A DNA stretch of 64,000 nucleotides from NCBI RefSeq assembly GCF_003664645.1, contig NZ_RCHC01000003.1, positions 62,001-126,000 of the forward strand, in the 5' to 3' direction. The number at the start of each line of letters is the position of its first letter. The stretch's first letter is position 1. The notes under the pieces are model-generated. The model had not been told where the DNA came from and ran no database searches. It was given only the letters and a program-made list of their open reading frames with translations. Below are positions 8,677-17,918 of this stretch, one piece after another. The stretch is from Acinetobacter chengduensis (GTDB taxonomy: Bacteria; Pseudomonadota; Gammaproteobacteria; Pseudomonadales; Moraxellaceae). A program made the position numbers and the translations under genes.

Positions 8677-9317
8677 AGCATGGCCTCAGTCTGCGGTGCA
8701 GGCTTTTTTTGTACTTTGGCCTGTTCCGAGGCTGTCAAATAAGCACCAAATTTGTGATAGAACTTATCTTTAAAGCAGTAATACAACATCGCGGTTTTTT
8801 CAGGCATTGGAATTAAGCGCTGTGCCTCATAACACAGCTCTTCAACCACAACCGCATAAGGTTTGACGGTATGATCTGGTTCACCCACAATTTTTGTAGA
8901 AGGTGCATGTTCGAAGATATAAAATCCAAGCATTCGCATCACAGGTCTTAAATATCCCTGACCAAATGCAGACTTTTCACCGAATAATAAATGCCAGCCT
9001 AAATCTGTGTCATGCCCATCATAATAACGTCCCAAGCGATCACGCTTGCCCTCATAAATCTCGGTATAGCCAACGTCTTGCCCATTCACACCAACAATCA
9101 ATATTCGGTGATGATCATCTGCTAAGGCTTTTTCATAATAAACTTGTAGCTCAATTTCGGATTTGTTCAATTGCCATTGAGGAATCACATGTGGTTCATG
9201 CATCCACTTATGTACCAAAGCCATATCTTCTGGATATTGCATTTGACGCAAGTAGAATTGCGTCTCATTCTCAATGTATGAATAAAAATCAGGTAATTGA
9301 CGTGATAAAGTTGTCAT
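8673..9317 (-). CDS. acbD: Siderophore N-acyltransferase, IucB-like GNAT (AcbD-like)
   Basis: This 214-residue protein belongs to the IucB/RhbD branch of acetyltransferases. The aligned block HKWMHEPHVIPQWQLNKS is typical of enzymes that acylate an N-hydroxylated amine in hydroxamate siderophores. In an acinetoferrin-type pathway the acceptor would be N-hydroxy-1,3-diaminopropane and the donor a medium-chain acyl-CoA such as octenoyl-CoA; that substrate choice is inference from gene order. The start ATG has AGGA eight bases upstream. The gene lies 26 bases after the synthetase gene and overlaps the next gene by four bases. Confidence 0.85.
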   Translation of the reverse strand: MTTLSRQLPDFYSYIENETQFYLRQMQYPEDMALVHKWMHEPHVIPQWQLNKSEIELQVYYEKALADDHHRILIVGVNGQDVGYTEIYEGKRDRLGRYYDGHDTDLGWHLLFGEKSAFGQGYLRPVMRMLGFYIFEHAPSTKIVGEPDHTVKPYAVVVEELCYEAQRLIPMPEKTAMLYYCFKDKFYHKFGAYLTASEQAKVQKKPAPQTEAML

Positions 9318-9343
9318 TATTGTGTTCCTAAATGTTTTTAATG

Positions 9344-11215
9344 CTATGAAGTAGCATGCTGTTGTTTTTGAAATTTCGATTCAGATGACGCTATAGGTGT
9401 ACTTTGGCGTATTGCCCAATCTCGCAATGTATGTGGGCTGACAGGGTTTGCAATCGGATCTAAAAAGACTGGAACTGGACGCTCTGCTTCATCGTTATAA
9501 CTGGTGGTAAATAAGCGCACACGATTCAGGCAAATTTTGTCGTATTCAGGTCTAAATATTGCGAATTTTTCAATGCGTTCAACCCACTCAGGGTGCGCCT
9601 GATGAAACTCTTCAATCACCTCAGAGATGGTTTGCCAGAACTCAAGCTCGCTATGTTCAGCAAAATCTTGCAAAAAGACATTACAGATATAGCGGTAATG
9701 AACCATAAACAGCCCAGTAAATATAAAATGACTGAGTTCTAAAGCGCTATGGCGCAATAAAATATTGGCCTCTTCAGGTAAGTCTGCCAACTCTGCAAAA
9801 TCTTCATCGACCAAATTTACATCATCAATAAAGTCTTTCAGTACCAGCTTTTCAGGCAGACCATGACGATGAATCAGCATGGTATTTTCCCCGTGAGGCG
9901 AAAAAGCCAAACCATATTTGTAGAGGCAAATCAGCAAGGGCTGAACACTGACTTCAGCAAAGCGCTTTAACCATTGCAGTGGCGTGAGCCCCGAAACATC
10001 GATAAGCACTTTTAAAATAGACTGTCCATTGGCATCACGGTGCAAAAGTGCAGCTTGGGACAGCGCAGACTGCCCCGATCCAATGCATGGATCAACACTT
10101 TCACGCCATAAACATCCAAACAACTCTTTAAATTGATACGGCGCTCCCTCAATTTGGTCATAACAAGGTTGCTGAATGGTCAGTGTTGCAACCTCTCCCA
10201 AAAACTCGACACCAGAAGCTTTTAAATCAGGATCTTGTTGTTGGATTTGCTTTAACCATGCCGTGAGTGCTGGCGCAGCTAAATTACGTTTCGATGGTAA
10301 GCCACGATAAACCGCCGTATTTAAAATACTCACGGGCAATTTCACGTAATGACGTTTCGGTTGACTTACATTGCATAAGGTTCGAATAGATTGCATTGGC
10401 ACATACTGATCTTGTCCAATGTCTAGCTCAATAATACGCTGTGCCACAATTTCATGCGCATAAGTCGCCACCAACCACTGATGCCACTGCCATGCATGCA
10501 CAGGAATAAGGAAATAATCTGCGCTCGATAAACCACGTTGCAACAGTATATTTTCAAAATGATTTCTTTCGGAATCACTCAATTCATGCACATATAAATG
10601 ACTGGCTTGCCAATCTGCAGTTGCACGAAAAGTGGCTAAATCACGATGTACCGCCAACCACAGTACTTTAACTTGCGGAGAAACTTCAGGCGCACTGGTT
10701 AAATAATCATCATAACCAAAGCCCATACGGCCCTTGCTCATAATCAACCATGGGTGACCACGCAGCATGCCTTCAATTTTGTAATGTGGCTCTGTCAGAA
10801 CCGCCGTACTCGGAAGGCGCTGTTCTAACATTACATGCGCTTCTGCCAGCCATGTATTATTCATTTCTTTCATTAAATACGCTTGGGTAAACGGCTTTAC
10901 ATCTGCATAAGTAGCGAAAGCCTGTATAAATGCATGTAAATTCCATGCCGGCTCAATATTTAAATCTGGATCATCTTGTTGATCCGTTAAAATCTCGCGA
11001 ACTGAACCAGCATCAATTTTCCAGTGCCCAAGCAAATATTGCTCGCCTTTAAACTGGTACACTTGATCATTGAATGCCAGCTGATAAGTTCGTGGCACAA
11101 TTTTCGTAACGCTCATCATTTCTTCATACAAGAACTCAGCAATTGCCATTTCAATTAATTGCTGTCCCGCACGACGCCACTCTTTTTGGCCAATCTGTAA
11201 CTTTGCAAAATTCAT
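9344..11215 (-). CDS. acbC: IucA/IucC family siderophore synthetase (AcbC-like)
   Basis: This 623-residue NRPS-independent siderophore synthetase joins a carboxylate of citrate (or a citrate monoamide) to an amine with ATP. Family-typical segments include GHPWLIMSKGRMGF, HAWQWHQWLVATYAHEI in the N-terminal half, and AFSPHGENTMLIHR, part of the conserved ATP/citrate site, in the second half. A C-terminal FhuF-like region follows. The ATG overlaps the hydroxylase stop by four bases. With two synthetases in one operon, one probably makes the first amide and the other the second. Which acts first cannot be read from the sequence. Confidence 0.9.
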   Translation of the reverse strand: MNFAKLQIGQKEWRRAGQQLIEMAIAEFLYEEMMSVTKIVPRTYQLAFNDQVYQFKGEQYLLGHWKIDAGSVREILTDQQDDPDLNIEPAWNLHAFIQAFATYADVKPFTQAYLMKEMNNTWLAEAHVMLEQRLPSTAVLTEPHYKIEGMLRGHPWLIMSKGRMGFGYDDYLTSAPEVSPQVKVLWLAVHRDLATFRATADWQASHLYVHELSDSERNHFENILLQRGLSSADYFLIPVHAWQWHQWLVATYAHEIVAQRIIELDIGQDQYVPMQSIRTLCNVSQPKRHYVKLPVSILNTAVYRGLPSKRNLAAPALTAWLKQIQQQDPDLKASGVEFLGEVATLTIQQPCYDQIEGAPYQFKELFGCLWRESVDPCIGSGQSALSQAALLHRDANGQSILKVLIDVSGLTPLQWLKRFAEVSVQPLLICLYKYGLAFSPHGENTMLIHRHGLPEKLVLKDFIDDVNLVDEDFAELADLPEEANILLRHSALELSHFIFTGLFMVHYRYICNVFLQDFAEHSELEFWQTISEVIEEFHQAHPEWVERIEKFAIFRPEYDKICLNRVRLFTTSYNDEAERPVPVFLDPIANPVSPHTLRDWAIRQSTPIASSESKFQKQQHATS

Positions 11216-12672
11216 AATATTTTCTCAAATGCATTATTTTTTTGAGGTTGTTGGCTTTTTGATTCAAAGACTTGAGCTCGAGAGATTGGCTTTTTTATGC
11301 AAAAATGCTCCTGCATAGGCACCACTTGTGCTGTAGTAATTAAAAGACTCAACTCTGGATTGTTTTCAGGTTGAAAATGTTGGAAACACTGGGCCTGTTC
11401 GCTCACTTCATACAGCGGATAACCTGCCAATTGATTCGCAATTTGGGCAGCACGACACGCACCTAAGCCAAGATCAGGAGTACCTACGCCATGCGTGTGC
11501 AACTCTTGGTTTTGCACATAAATTTCCCCCAAAGCATCGTGTGACAATCGATAGTCAAGTTGCACTTTCCAGTGCCCTTGCGCATCCGTATGAATGAAGG
11601 GTTTGAGAGGTTTTAAAAATTCAAATTCTAGGCTAGCGTAGCCTGTTGCAGCCACAACACAATCTGCATGCAATACAAATTGTTGCTGTGTCACGGTATG
11701 CTCAAAATGCAATTGAATTTTGCCGTCCACATACTGTGCATGCTTTAAATGTGATTGCGCATGTAAATGCGTCATTTGCTCACGTGTACCAATACTGCGG
11801 TGATACAGCTTTTGGTAAATTTCACGTATGGTTTGTGCACTAATGCCTTTATATAACAAAGCTTGTTGCTTTAATTGATCGGCTTTTTGAGCCGGACTTA
11901 ACTGATAAAAATGCGCGGTATAATCTGGGCTAAAGTGCTCTAGACCAAGTGGCGCATATTCCATAGGGAAAAAGCCATTAGAACGTGTAAGCCAGTGCAA
12001 CTTATAAGGCAATGCTTGACTAGTAGATCTTGGCTGGCGCTCTTGCGCATACTGTTGATCAAACAAGTCCATAAATACTTCTGCAGCAGATTGACCTGAA
12101 CCAAGTACCACCACGTTTCCACTACGAGGCTGACCAGTCTGGTTTAAATAAGCAGCCGAATGTAAACACTGTTCAGGATATTGCTGTTGTAAAGGCTGTA
12201 AACACGCAGGTAAATGTGGCATATTGCCCGAGCCAATCACCAAGTGACGGCATAGTAAATGTTGCAACACTCCCCCTTGCTCTACCACAACTTCAAAGCC
12301 TTGCTCTTTGGCATAAATTGCTTTAACCGTAGATTGATACTGAATATGACTCAGTTGATCAGCGACCCATTGGCAATAATGGTTATATTCACGGCGCGGA
12401 ATTTGCGAACGCTCCAGAAAATAAAACTTATATAACCGTTGCTGTGCTTTTAAATAGTTTAAAAAGCTGTATGGACTGGTGGGATCAACCATTGAAACCA
12501 AATCAGCCATAAATGGTACTTGTAATACCGTATCGGGTAACTGCATCCCCGCATGCCAATCGAACTGTGCTTTTTGCTCAAAAAACTGGTATTTCAAGCG
12601 AGTTTTATCTTGTAATAAGCTGGCCAGACTTAAATTAAATGGCCCCAATCCAATTCCAATAAAATCAAGCAT
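11212..12672 (-). CDS. acbB: NADPH-dependent N-hydroxylase, IucD-like (AcbB-like)
   Basis: This flavin monooxygenase of 486 residues belongs to the lysine/ornithine N-hydroxylase family. The FAD motif GIGLGPFNLSLA lies at the N-terminus, the NADPH motif VLGSGQSAAEV near 190-200, and a conserved ATGY block near 345. It should hydroxylate the primary amine that becomes the hydroxamate, 1,3-diaminopropane if the product is acinetoferrin-like. No diaminopropane synthesis genes (dat/ddc) lie in the window. The start is set at the ATG at 12672, which has AGGA about eight bases upstream; the in-frame ATG at 12681 sits directly against its SD-like bases. It overlaps the upstream synthetase gene by eight bases. 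Confidence 0.9.
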   Translation of the reverse strand: MLDFIGIGLGPFNLSLASLLQDKTRLKYQFFEQKAQFDWHAGMQLPDTVLQVPFMADLVSMVDPTSPYSFLNYLKAQQRLYKFYFLERSQIPRREYNHYCQWVADQLSHIQYQSTVKAIYAKEQGFEVVVEQGGVLQHLLCRHLVIGSGNMPHLPACLQPLQQQYPEQCLHSAAYLNQTGQPRSGNVVVLGSGQSAAEVFMDLFDQQYAQERQPRSTSQALPYKLHWLTRSNGFFPMEYAPLGLEHFSPDYTAHFYQLSPAQKADQLKQQALLYKGISAQTIREIYQKLYHRSIGTREQMTHLHAQSHLKHAQYVDGKIQLHFEHTVTQQQFVLHADCVVAATGYASLEFEFLKPLKPFIHTDAQGHWKVQLDYRLSHDALGEIYVQNQELHTHGVGTPDLGLGACRAAQIANQLAGYPLYEVSEQAQCFQHFQPENNPELSLLITTAQVVPMQEHFCIKKPISRAQVFESKSQQPQKNNAFEKIL

Positions 12673-14485
12673 AGCGCGCATCCTGATGTTTTAATTGCAA
12701 TGGATTAGGCAGTTGCACATATACAGACTGTTGTTCTACAGGTGCAATCAGCTCATCAAGTTCGTGTAAACGCGTCAGTAGATTGGCTTTATAAGGAAGC
12801 GTTTCATGATAGAGCAACCCATATAACAAACTGCTTTCAGGATACTGTGCATATAAAACCAATAAGCGTTGCTGTAACTCAGCTAATAGTTGTTGTTCCT
12901 TAATCCAGCCCGTCGCACCAATTGCATTAATTAAGCCAAATAGCGTGTTACCAAAGAAATAATAACTAAAACGCTCATCCACAAATTCTTGGGAGCCTAC
13001 CGCAGACGCTTTGCTGGCCAATTCAGGAAAAGCTTCTAAAACCTCTCCAGCGAGCTCTTGAATATAATAAAAACCTTGATTGTCGCGTAGCCATAAATAT
13101 TGAGGTAAGCCATTTTTCAGCTCAAGCAATACATTTTGCTGATGCGACTCAAACGCCATGCCATATTGGTGATAGACATGCATCAAGGGTTGTAATGAAA
13201 TATCTAAGAATTTTTGGAACCAATACAGCGCAATTTGGCCACGGTCTTGAGTGGGTTGTTGCTGATGTAAATAGGCGAATAAAGTATCAAAACGATTTTG
13301 TTCTTGACTTGGATGATCCTGACATAAGGAAGCGATACAGCTCACCTGCTGTGTTTGATCAAACGGCTGATCTCTAAAAATACAGATGGTTTCATTGATG
13401 ATTTCATCTTGCTGTTTTAGTGCAATCCAAGCGGGATCATTCAATGCTTTTAAAGTTGGACATTGCGCTAAAATTTTTTGTCCTAAAGCACTGTGCCAAA
13501 GTTTATGGGTCATTTCACCGCGATAACATTCTTTGGCTAAATTCACCCGTATAGAGTTAGTAATCATTACAGAGAGTGATGGCTTTAACATCCAAGGCGC
13601 ATCAAAACTTGCCAAGGTTCGTACAGAAGTTGTCGGAGAAAATTCCCATGCTCGCTCGCCCAAATCAATAATTTGATCTTGAGACTTTAATTGCTTAAAC
13701 CAGGGCTTAGATTGCAAATAACGAGCTTGCCAAGGGTGTAAAGGCAACAATTTATAATGTGGATATTGTTCTAAGCATGCACGATCTGCTTCACTTAAAT
13801 GCTTCTGTAAATATTGTTTTAATTCACTGGAAATAGGCGTATTTAGAGCATTTCCTTCCGCAATAAAGTCTGGTGAAACCAACCAATAATGCATTTGGGT
13901 CTGTGACTTGGCTTCTGGTGAGAAACTGGTCCAATCTTCGTGTACAAACCCTACCCGACTTTTGGGTGCAGGATGCATACTGTGGCCTAAAATTAAGGCT
14001 TGTTCTGTTTCTATAAAACTTTGTTCGAGCTGAATAAAATCATCAAATTCATGCTGACGAAGTGTTAGAAATTGAGTGAGTGCATCACGACTTTCAATCC
14101 AACGTTCCAATAACGATGCTGGGTCTAAACGCGTGCTTTGGTAAGTGGGCGTTTCATTGCTCTCATTTAAAAGAGGAGTGATCACCAGTTCTTCTAAAAG
14201 TAAGGCCACCATGGCCACACAACTCATATTTTGAAATTGCCCTTTTCTGAAGACCTTAGGCAAAGTGGCAATTCGGTGGCGCCCAACCGTACTAGCATAG
14301 GACAGTGGCACCAAAAGTTGCGAATGTATGGCATCTAAAGGGAGTATTAATAACGTCAAGCCTTGGCTAAACGTCAATTGAGATGAATTTTGTTGATACT
14401 TCTCGAGTAAAGTCGATTTACCCGTTTCTTGTGAGTATGCATTGACAAGATGCTGCATCGCCAAGCGACTAGCAAGCGCTTTCAT
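12665..14485 (-). CDS. acbA: IucA/IucC family siderophore synthetase (AcbA-like), first gene of operon
   Basis: This second NIS synthetase of about 606 residues is clearly homologous to the 9344-11215 product. It has HPWQARYL, then SVRTLASFDAPWMLKPSLSV near mid-protein, and MAFESHQQNVLLELKNGLP, the counterpart of the conserved HGENTML region. It shows no signal peptide and is cytoplasmic. The ATG at 14485 follows AGAGGA with nine bases between. A TTG at 14515 would add ten residues but has no ribosome binding site. It is the promoter-proximal gene, about 105 bases downstream of the Fur-box promoter. Confidence 0.9.
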   Translation of the reverse strand: MKALASRLAMQHLVNAYSQETGKSTLLEKYQQNSSQLTFSQGLTLLILPLDAIHSQLLVPLSYASTVGRHRIATLPKVFRKGQFQNMSCVAMVALLLEELVITPLLNESNETPTYQSTRLDPASLLERWIESRDALTQFLTLRQHEFDDFIQLEQSFIETEQALILGHSMHPAPKSRVGFVHEDWTSFSPEAKSQTQMHYWLVSPDFIAEGNALNTPISSELKQYLQKHLSEADRACLEQYPHYKLLPLHPWQARYLQSKPWFKQLKSQDQIIDLGERAWEFSPTTSVRTLASFDAPWMLKPSLSVMITNSIRVNLAKECYRGEMTHKLWHSALGQKILAQCPTLKALNDPAWIALKQQDEIINETICIFRDQPFDQTQQVSCIASLCQDHPSQEQNRFDTLFAYLHQQQPTQDRGQIALYWFQKFLDISLQPLMHVYHQYGMAFESHQQNVLLELKNGLPQYLWLRDNQGFYYIQELAGEVLEAFPELASKASAVGSQEFVDERFSYYFFGNTLFGLINAIGATGWIKEQQLLAELQQRLLVLYAQYPESSLLYGLLYHETLPYKANLLTRLHELDELIAPVEQQSVYVQLPNPLQLKHQDARYA

Positions 14486-14590
14486 CTGACCATATCCTCT
14501 GTTTTCAAAGCTCAAAATGAGACTTTCATGTGTTTATGTTTCTTTTAATGCACAAATTTTGTGACTGCGCTGGCCAACGCCCCAAAACAT

Positions 14591-14632
14591 ATTAATGATA
14601 ATCATTATTATTAACATTTGCACTTTTGTGAA
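14591..14632 (-). promoter_or_regulatory. Fur box overlapping the siderophore operon promoter
   Basis: Positions 14591-14609 match 16 of 19 bases of the classical Fur box GATAATGATAATCATTATC, including an unbroken 15-base core. On the minus strand a good sigma-70 promoter overlaps it: -35 TTCACA (14627-14632), a 17-base spacer, and -10 AATAAT (14604-14609). Fur-Fe(II) bound here would cover the -10, so the operon should be off in iron-rich cells and on under starvation. Confidence 0.85.
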
Positions 14633-14870
14633 CTTTTGCTAACAAATAGGTTTTTTACTGTAATGATCTGTTTTTAGGTTATTTATTTTTTAATATGAAT
14701 ATTTCTGCTGAAAACTATTAAAAATATTGGTATGGAACTAAGTGATAAAATTAGCATTTACTATTGTTTTTTATTATTCACAATCGATTTATTGGCCTAA
14801 ATTAAAATGCTTAAAAATAATGAATCCTTAATTTAATGCTTTAAAATCAAAAACTTAAAAACAAATTACG
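14633..14870. other. AT-rich gap without recognised genes
   Basis: Between the siderophore promoter and the ybaK terminator lies very AT-rich sequence with many A and T runs. No open frame with a ribosome binding site and no repeat was seen. Confidence 0.5.
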
Positions 14871-14900
14871 TAAAAAAGCACAACTCTTAGGATTGTGCTT
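14871..14900 (-). terminator. Terminator of ybaK
   Basis: Stem arms AAGCACAA and TTGTGCTT (14876-14883, 14893-14900) are followed on the minus strand by a six-base T-run, about 35 bases after the ybaK stop. Confidence 0.75.
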
Positions 14901-14932
14901 AATATAAAATATGCTTAACTGAATGAAATTGC

Positions 14933-15400
14933 TTATTGATCCAGAACATCAACAAAATTTGCACCCAATACCTTAGCCAAGTCTTGCGGTTTTAATCCAA
15001 TGTCTAGTCCCCGCTTTCCACCACTCACATAAATTTTAGCTAAAGTTTCAGCGCTGGCATCAATAATAGTTTTTAGACGCTTCTTTTGACCTACGGGACT
15101 AATTCCACCCACTAAATAGCCCGTGAGTCGCTCAGCATCTTTAGGATCTGCCATTTTTAACTTTTTACACCCCAAAGCCGAAGCCACTTTTTTTAAGTTG
15201 AGCTGATGATTCACAGGGAGTACTGCTACAAAATAGTTTTTATCGTCTGTGACCATAAGCGTCTTAAACACTTCTTCGACTTGTAAACCCAACTTTTCAG
15301 CAGCTTCTAAGCCAAAGCTTTTAGCATCTGGGTCATGTTCATATTCATGAATCGAAAATTCAATCTTTTGTGCTTTTAATAACTTACTTGCTGGAGTCAT
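14933..15400 (-). CDS. ybaK: Cys-tRNA(Pro) deacylase YbaK/EbsC family
   Basis: This 155-residue YbaK-type protein should hydrolyse Cys wrongly attached to tRNA(Pro), a freestanding editing activity. Supporting segments are [20 protein letters not shown] in the N-terminal part, [40 protein letters not shown] and [17 protein letters not shown] near the end, all in the family order and spacing. Length is normal (E. coli YbaK is 159). The gene is monocistronic with its own terminator. The upstream ATG has only a weak AGA-type ribosome binding site. Confidence 0.9.
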   Translation of the reverse strand: MTPASKLLKAQKIEFSIHEYEHDPDAKSFGLEAAEKLGLQVEEVFKTLMVTDDKNYFVAVLPVNHQLNLKKVASALGCKKLKMADPKDAERLTGYLVGGISPVGQKKRLKTIIDASAETLAKIYVSGGKRGLDIGLKPQDLAKVLGANFVDVLDQ

Positions 15401-15476
15401 AGATATTCTGATGATTTAAACAATAATTTATTATATGCCTTTAGACTTAGATCGACAGCTTAATTTTTTAAAAACA

Positions 15477-15513
15477 AAGTAGCCTCTCATACTCAAATAT
15501 GGGTAACTACTTT
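15477..15513 (-). terminator. Possible terminator of the alkane hydroxylase gene
   Basis: Arms AAAGTAG and CTACTTT (15477-15483, 15507-15513) flank a 23-base loop, followed on the minus strand by GTTTTT, about 20 bases after the alkM stop. The long loop makes this tentative. Confidence 0.4.
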
Positions 15514-15532
15514 TACATCGTTATTAAAATAT

Positions 15533-16729
15533 TTATGACAAACTTAGCCCAAATTTTTTAAAGATTTGAGCACGGCGCTTCGGATGAATATTGGCCTTAG
15601 TTAAATCCCCTTCATAATGGTCATAGACACGTTTATCCATCATCTTAAACCAAACTGACGGGATCAATGCTGGTATGAGCATGGTGGCATAACCACTTGG
15701 TAACTCAGGGGCTTCATCAAAATGACGTAAAGCTTGAAATGGTCGCGTTGGATAGGCATGATGATCCGAGTGACGTTGTAACTGATACAAGAATAAATTC
15801 GTCACAATATTATTATTATTCCAACTGTGCTCAGGCATTGTGCGTGCATAAGAACCATCTTCTTTTTGTGCCCGCTTCAATCCATAGTGCTCAATATAAT
15901 TAATTACTTCAAATAAGCTAACACCATAAAATGCTTGGGTAGCCAGATACGGCGCAACTTTTTGACCAAATAAAGACAACATTGTGCCATGGAAGCCAGC
16001 ACTCATTGCCCAACCGTGAAATAACTCATTTTCCTTACTAAAGAAAGATAAGCCTTTACGTTTTAGACGATTTTTTTCAATTTCTACAGCCGATTTTAAG
16101 CCACCAAACACCGTTCTTGGCCAAAATTCATAAAAGGTTTCACCCATTTTAGAAGAAGCGGGATCTTCAGGCGTCGCAGCACGTTTATGGTGCCCATACG
16201 GATGCTCAATACGAAAATGGTTATAGGCCAAAGGCATAAGTGTGGCATGTGACCAATAGTGATCTTTTTTGTTTGGGCGGTGGCAAAGTTCGTGTGCTGT
16301 ATTCACAGCCACACCATTAATTGCACCCATCGAAACACCAAGCAAAACTTGATCTAGCAAAGAAACATTTTGACGGGTAACCACATAACCCGCAAATAGG
16401 TTGGCTGCCATTTGTAGTGGAATAAACACTTTTACAATACGATCATAATATGGGTCTTTGACCAACTGCTTAATGTCTTCATCACTCGGGTTGTTATCAT
16501 CCGAGCCGACCAAAGCATCGATAGTCGGAATAATCACGTGTAATAATAAAGGCCCACCCAAGGCAAATATTTTTTTGGTTGCTTTCGGGCCAAAATGATA
16601 TCCAGCCAAAATACCCATTCCAATGACAGGTAAACCTGGACTGAGTAACCAACCGAATCTTTTTTTGTCTAGCTGACGTCCTGTACGCAGCGTAGAGTTC
16701 TCTGTCGTGAGTTGTAGAGGCGCATTCAT
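15533..16729 (-). CDS. alkM: Alkane 1-monooxygenase (AlkB/AlkM family)
   Basis: This integral-membrane di-iron hydroxylase turns n-alkanes into 1-alkanols with rubredoxin and rubredoxin reductase as electron donors. In the 398-residue form all family histidine boxes are present: HELCH (146-150), EHPYGHH (175-181), NYIEHYGL (277-284) and LQRHSDHHA (317-325), together with several hydrophobic segments. The ATG at 16729 follows AAGGA with ten bases between. A TTG at 16789 would add 20 residues and is less likely. The gene is divergent from an AraC-type regulator, the alkM-alkR arrangement of A. baylyi. No rubredoxin genes are near, which is common in Acinetobacter. Confidence 0.93.
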   Translation of the reverse strand: MNAPLQLTTENSTLRTGRQLDKKRFGWLLSPGLPVIGMGILAGYHFGPKATKKIFALGGPLLLHVIIPTIDALVGSDDNNPSDEDIKQLVKDPYYDRIVKVFIPLQMAANLFAGYVVTRQNVSLLDQVLLGVSMGAINGVAVNTAHELCHRPNKKDHYWSHATLMPLAYNHFRIEHPYGHHKRAATPEDPASSKMGETFYEFWPRTVFGGLKSAVEIEKNRLKRKGLSFFSKENELFHGWAMSAGFHGTMLSLFGQKVAPYLATQAFYGVSLFEVINYIEHYGLKRAQKEDGSYARTMPEHSWNNNNIVTNLFLYQLQRHSDHHAYPTRPFQALRHFDEAPELPSGYATMLIPALIPSVWFKMMDKRVYDHYEGDLTKANIHPKRRAQIFKKFGLSLS

Positions 16730-16815
16730 CTGCAAAAAATCCTTATTTCTTTTACTTTCTTTATCTTTGTAGAAATAAGGCCTTAACAACAGTCTTGAGC
16801 GTCCAAAAAACCTAT

Positions 16816-16830
16816 GCCAAAGTCTTTGGC
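16816..16830. promoter_or_regulatory. 15-base palindrome in the alkM-alkR divergent promoter region
   Basis: GCCAAAG-T-CTTTGGC is a perfect 7-base inverted repeat around one base, almost central between the alkM ATG (87 bases away) and the alkR ATG (90 bases away). It is a candidate operator for a regulator of the divergent pair. AraC-type proteins often use direct repeats, so its owner is uncertain. Confidence 0.45.
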
Positions 16831-16919
16831 TTAATTTGATAAATAATGACCTACAGACACTATTTCTGTTATGTTTGGATAATAAAGCAATAAAGAATTA
16901 GGGCAGAAAAACAAAATAC

Positions 16920-17855
16920 ATGGACGCTTTAAGTAAAATTTTCGATGATATCCATCTAAATCATTCTGAATATATCTATTTGAAAGCCAAGAATAATTGG
17001 GCTTTTCAACATCAAGAGCAAGGCGCAATGGTCGCCTATATCATGATGCATGGCAAATGTATTTTACATATTGCCGAAAAACAAATTATGCTCGAATCTG
17101 GTGACTTACTTTTGCTTCCATCGGGCTTAGCACATGTCTGTACGGCGTCCACACAAGCAGTATTTCAAGAAGCGCTCGACATCCATCCCTTATTTGATGA
17201 AAAGAACCAAAAAACCATACACATTGAATCTGAACAACTTCCCCAACATGAGGAATGTTTAATTTTAGCTCTACGGGGTCGTGTGGACAGCATTATGGCC
17301 AAACCTTTGTTTAATGCACTACCCCACTATTTGCATATTCATCACATACTTAGCAGTACAGCTCCAGAATGGCTACAGATTGGCTTACAATTTTTGGCGG
17401 TGGAAGCTCACCAAATTCGACCAGGTCGTGACAAAATTCTCGATCACTTGGTGAGTATTTTGTTTATCGAATGTGTCCGTGATCATATCGCACAGTTAAG
17501 TGATTCACAGAATTGGTTGAACGCACTTACACATGCTGAACTTTCTAATGCATTGGCAGCCATCCATGGTCAACCTGAATTTGCATGGACAGTAGAAAGT
17601 CTTGCTGAGCAATGCTGTATGTCACGTTCGAAGTTTGCCAGTTTATTTAATCAAATTATTGGTGAAACACCTCTGGCCTATTTACAACAGCATAGACTAC
17701 GTTTGGCATCACAACATTTACGCCACGGTGATTTGTCCATTCAACAAATCGCACATCGGGTAGGCTATTCATCCGAAACAGCATTTAGCCAAAGTTTTAA
17801 GCGTGCGTATGAGCTCACACCGAGCCAATACCGACAACATTATCAACACCATTAA
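16920..17855 (+). CDS. alkR: AraC-family regulator of alkane hydroxylase (AlkR-like)
   Basis: This 311-residue protein has an N-terminal cupin-like sensor (MHGKCILHI, ESGDLLLLPSGLAHV) and a C-terminal double helix-turn-helix of AraC type. The region WTVESLAEQCCMSRSKFASLF contains the first helix-turn-helix and AHRVGYSSETAFSQSFKRAYELTPSQYR the second, matching the family signature. Divergent placement next to alkM points to an AlkR role: activation of alkM in the presence of alkanes, as in A. baylyi. The ATG at 16920 has no strong ribosome binding site; an AGGG lies about 17 bases upstream. The regulator class is certain and the target is inferred from position. Confidence 0.85.
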   Translation: MDALSKIFDDIHLNHSEYIYLKAKNNWAFQHQEQGAMVAYIMMHGKCILHIAEKQIMLESGDLLLLPSGLAHVCTASTQAVFQEALDIHPLFDEKNQKTIHIESEQLPQHEECLILALRGRVDSIMAKPLFNALPHYLHIHHILSSTAPEWLQIGLQFLAVEAHQIRPGRDKILDHLVSILFIECVRDHIAQLSDSQNWLNALTHAELSNALAAIHGQPEFAWTVESLAEQCCMSRSKFASLFNQIIGETPLAYLQQHRLRLASQHLRHGDLSIQQIAHRVGYSSETAFSQSFKRAYELTPSQYRQHYQHH

Positions 17856-17866
17856 AATGCATAAAA

Positions 17867-17900
17867 ATAGCCAAATATCCTTATAAAAATATTTGGCTAT
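17867..17900 (-). terminator. Terminator between alkR and lpxB
   Basis: A perfect 12-base stem, ATAGCCAAATAT/ATATTTGGCTAT, is followed by a T-rich tail on the minus strand. It sits between two convergent genes and probably ends lpxB. It may also stop alkR transcripts. Confidence 0.7.
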
Positions 17901-17918
17901 GACAATCGCTTTAAAAAT

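Noticed and set aside
8903..9331. 142-codon frame on the plus strand opposite the siderophore acyltransferase gene
   Set aside because: It lies almost wholly antisense to a clear IucB-like gene, and its product resembles no known protein.
14486..14515. Longer acbA starting at the TTG at 14515
   Set aside because: The TTG has no ribosome binding site, while the ATG at 14485 has AGAGGA at nine bases.
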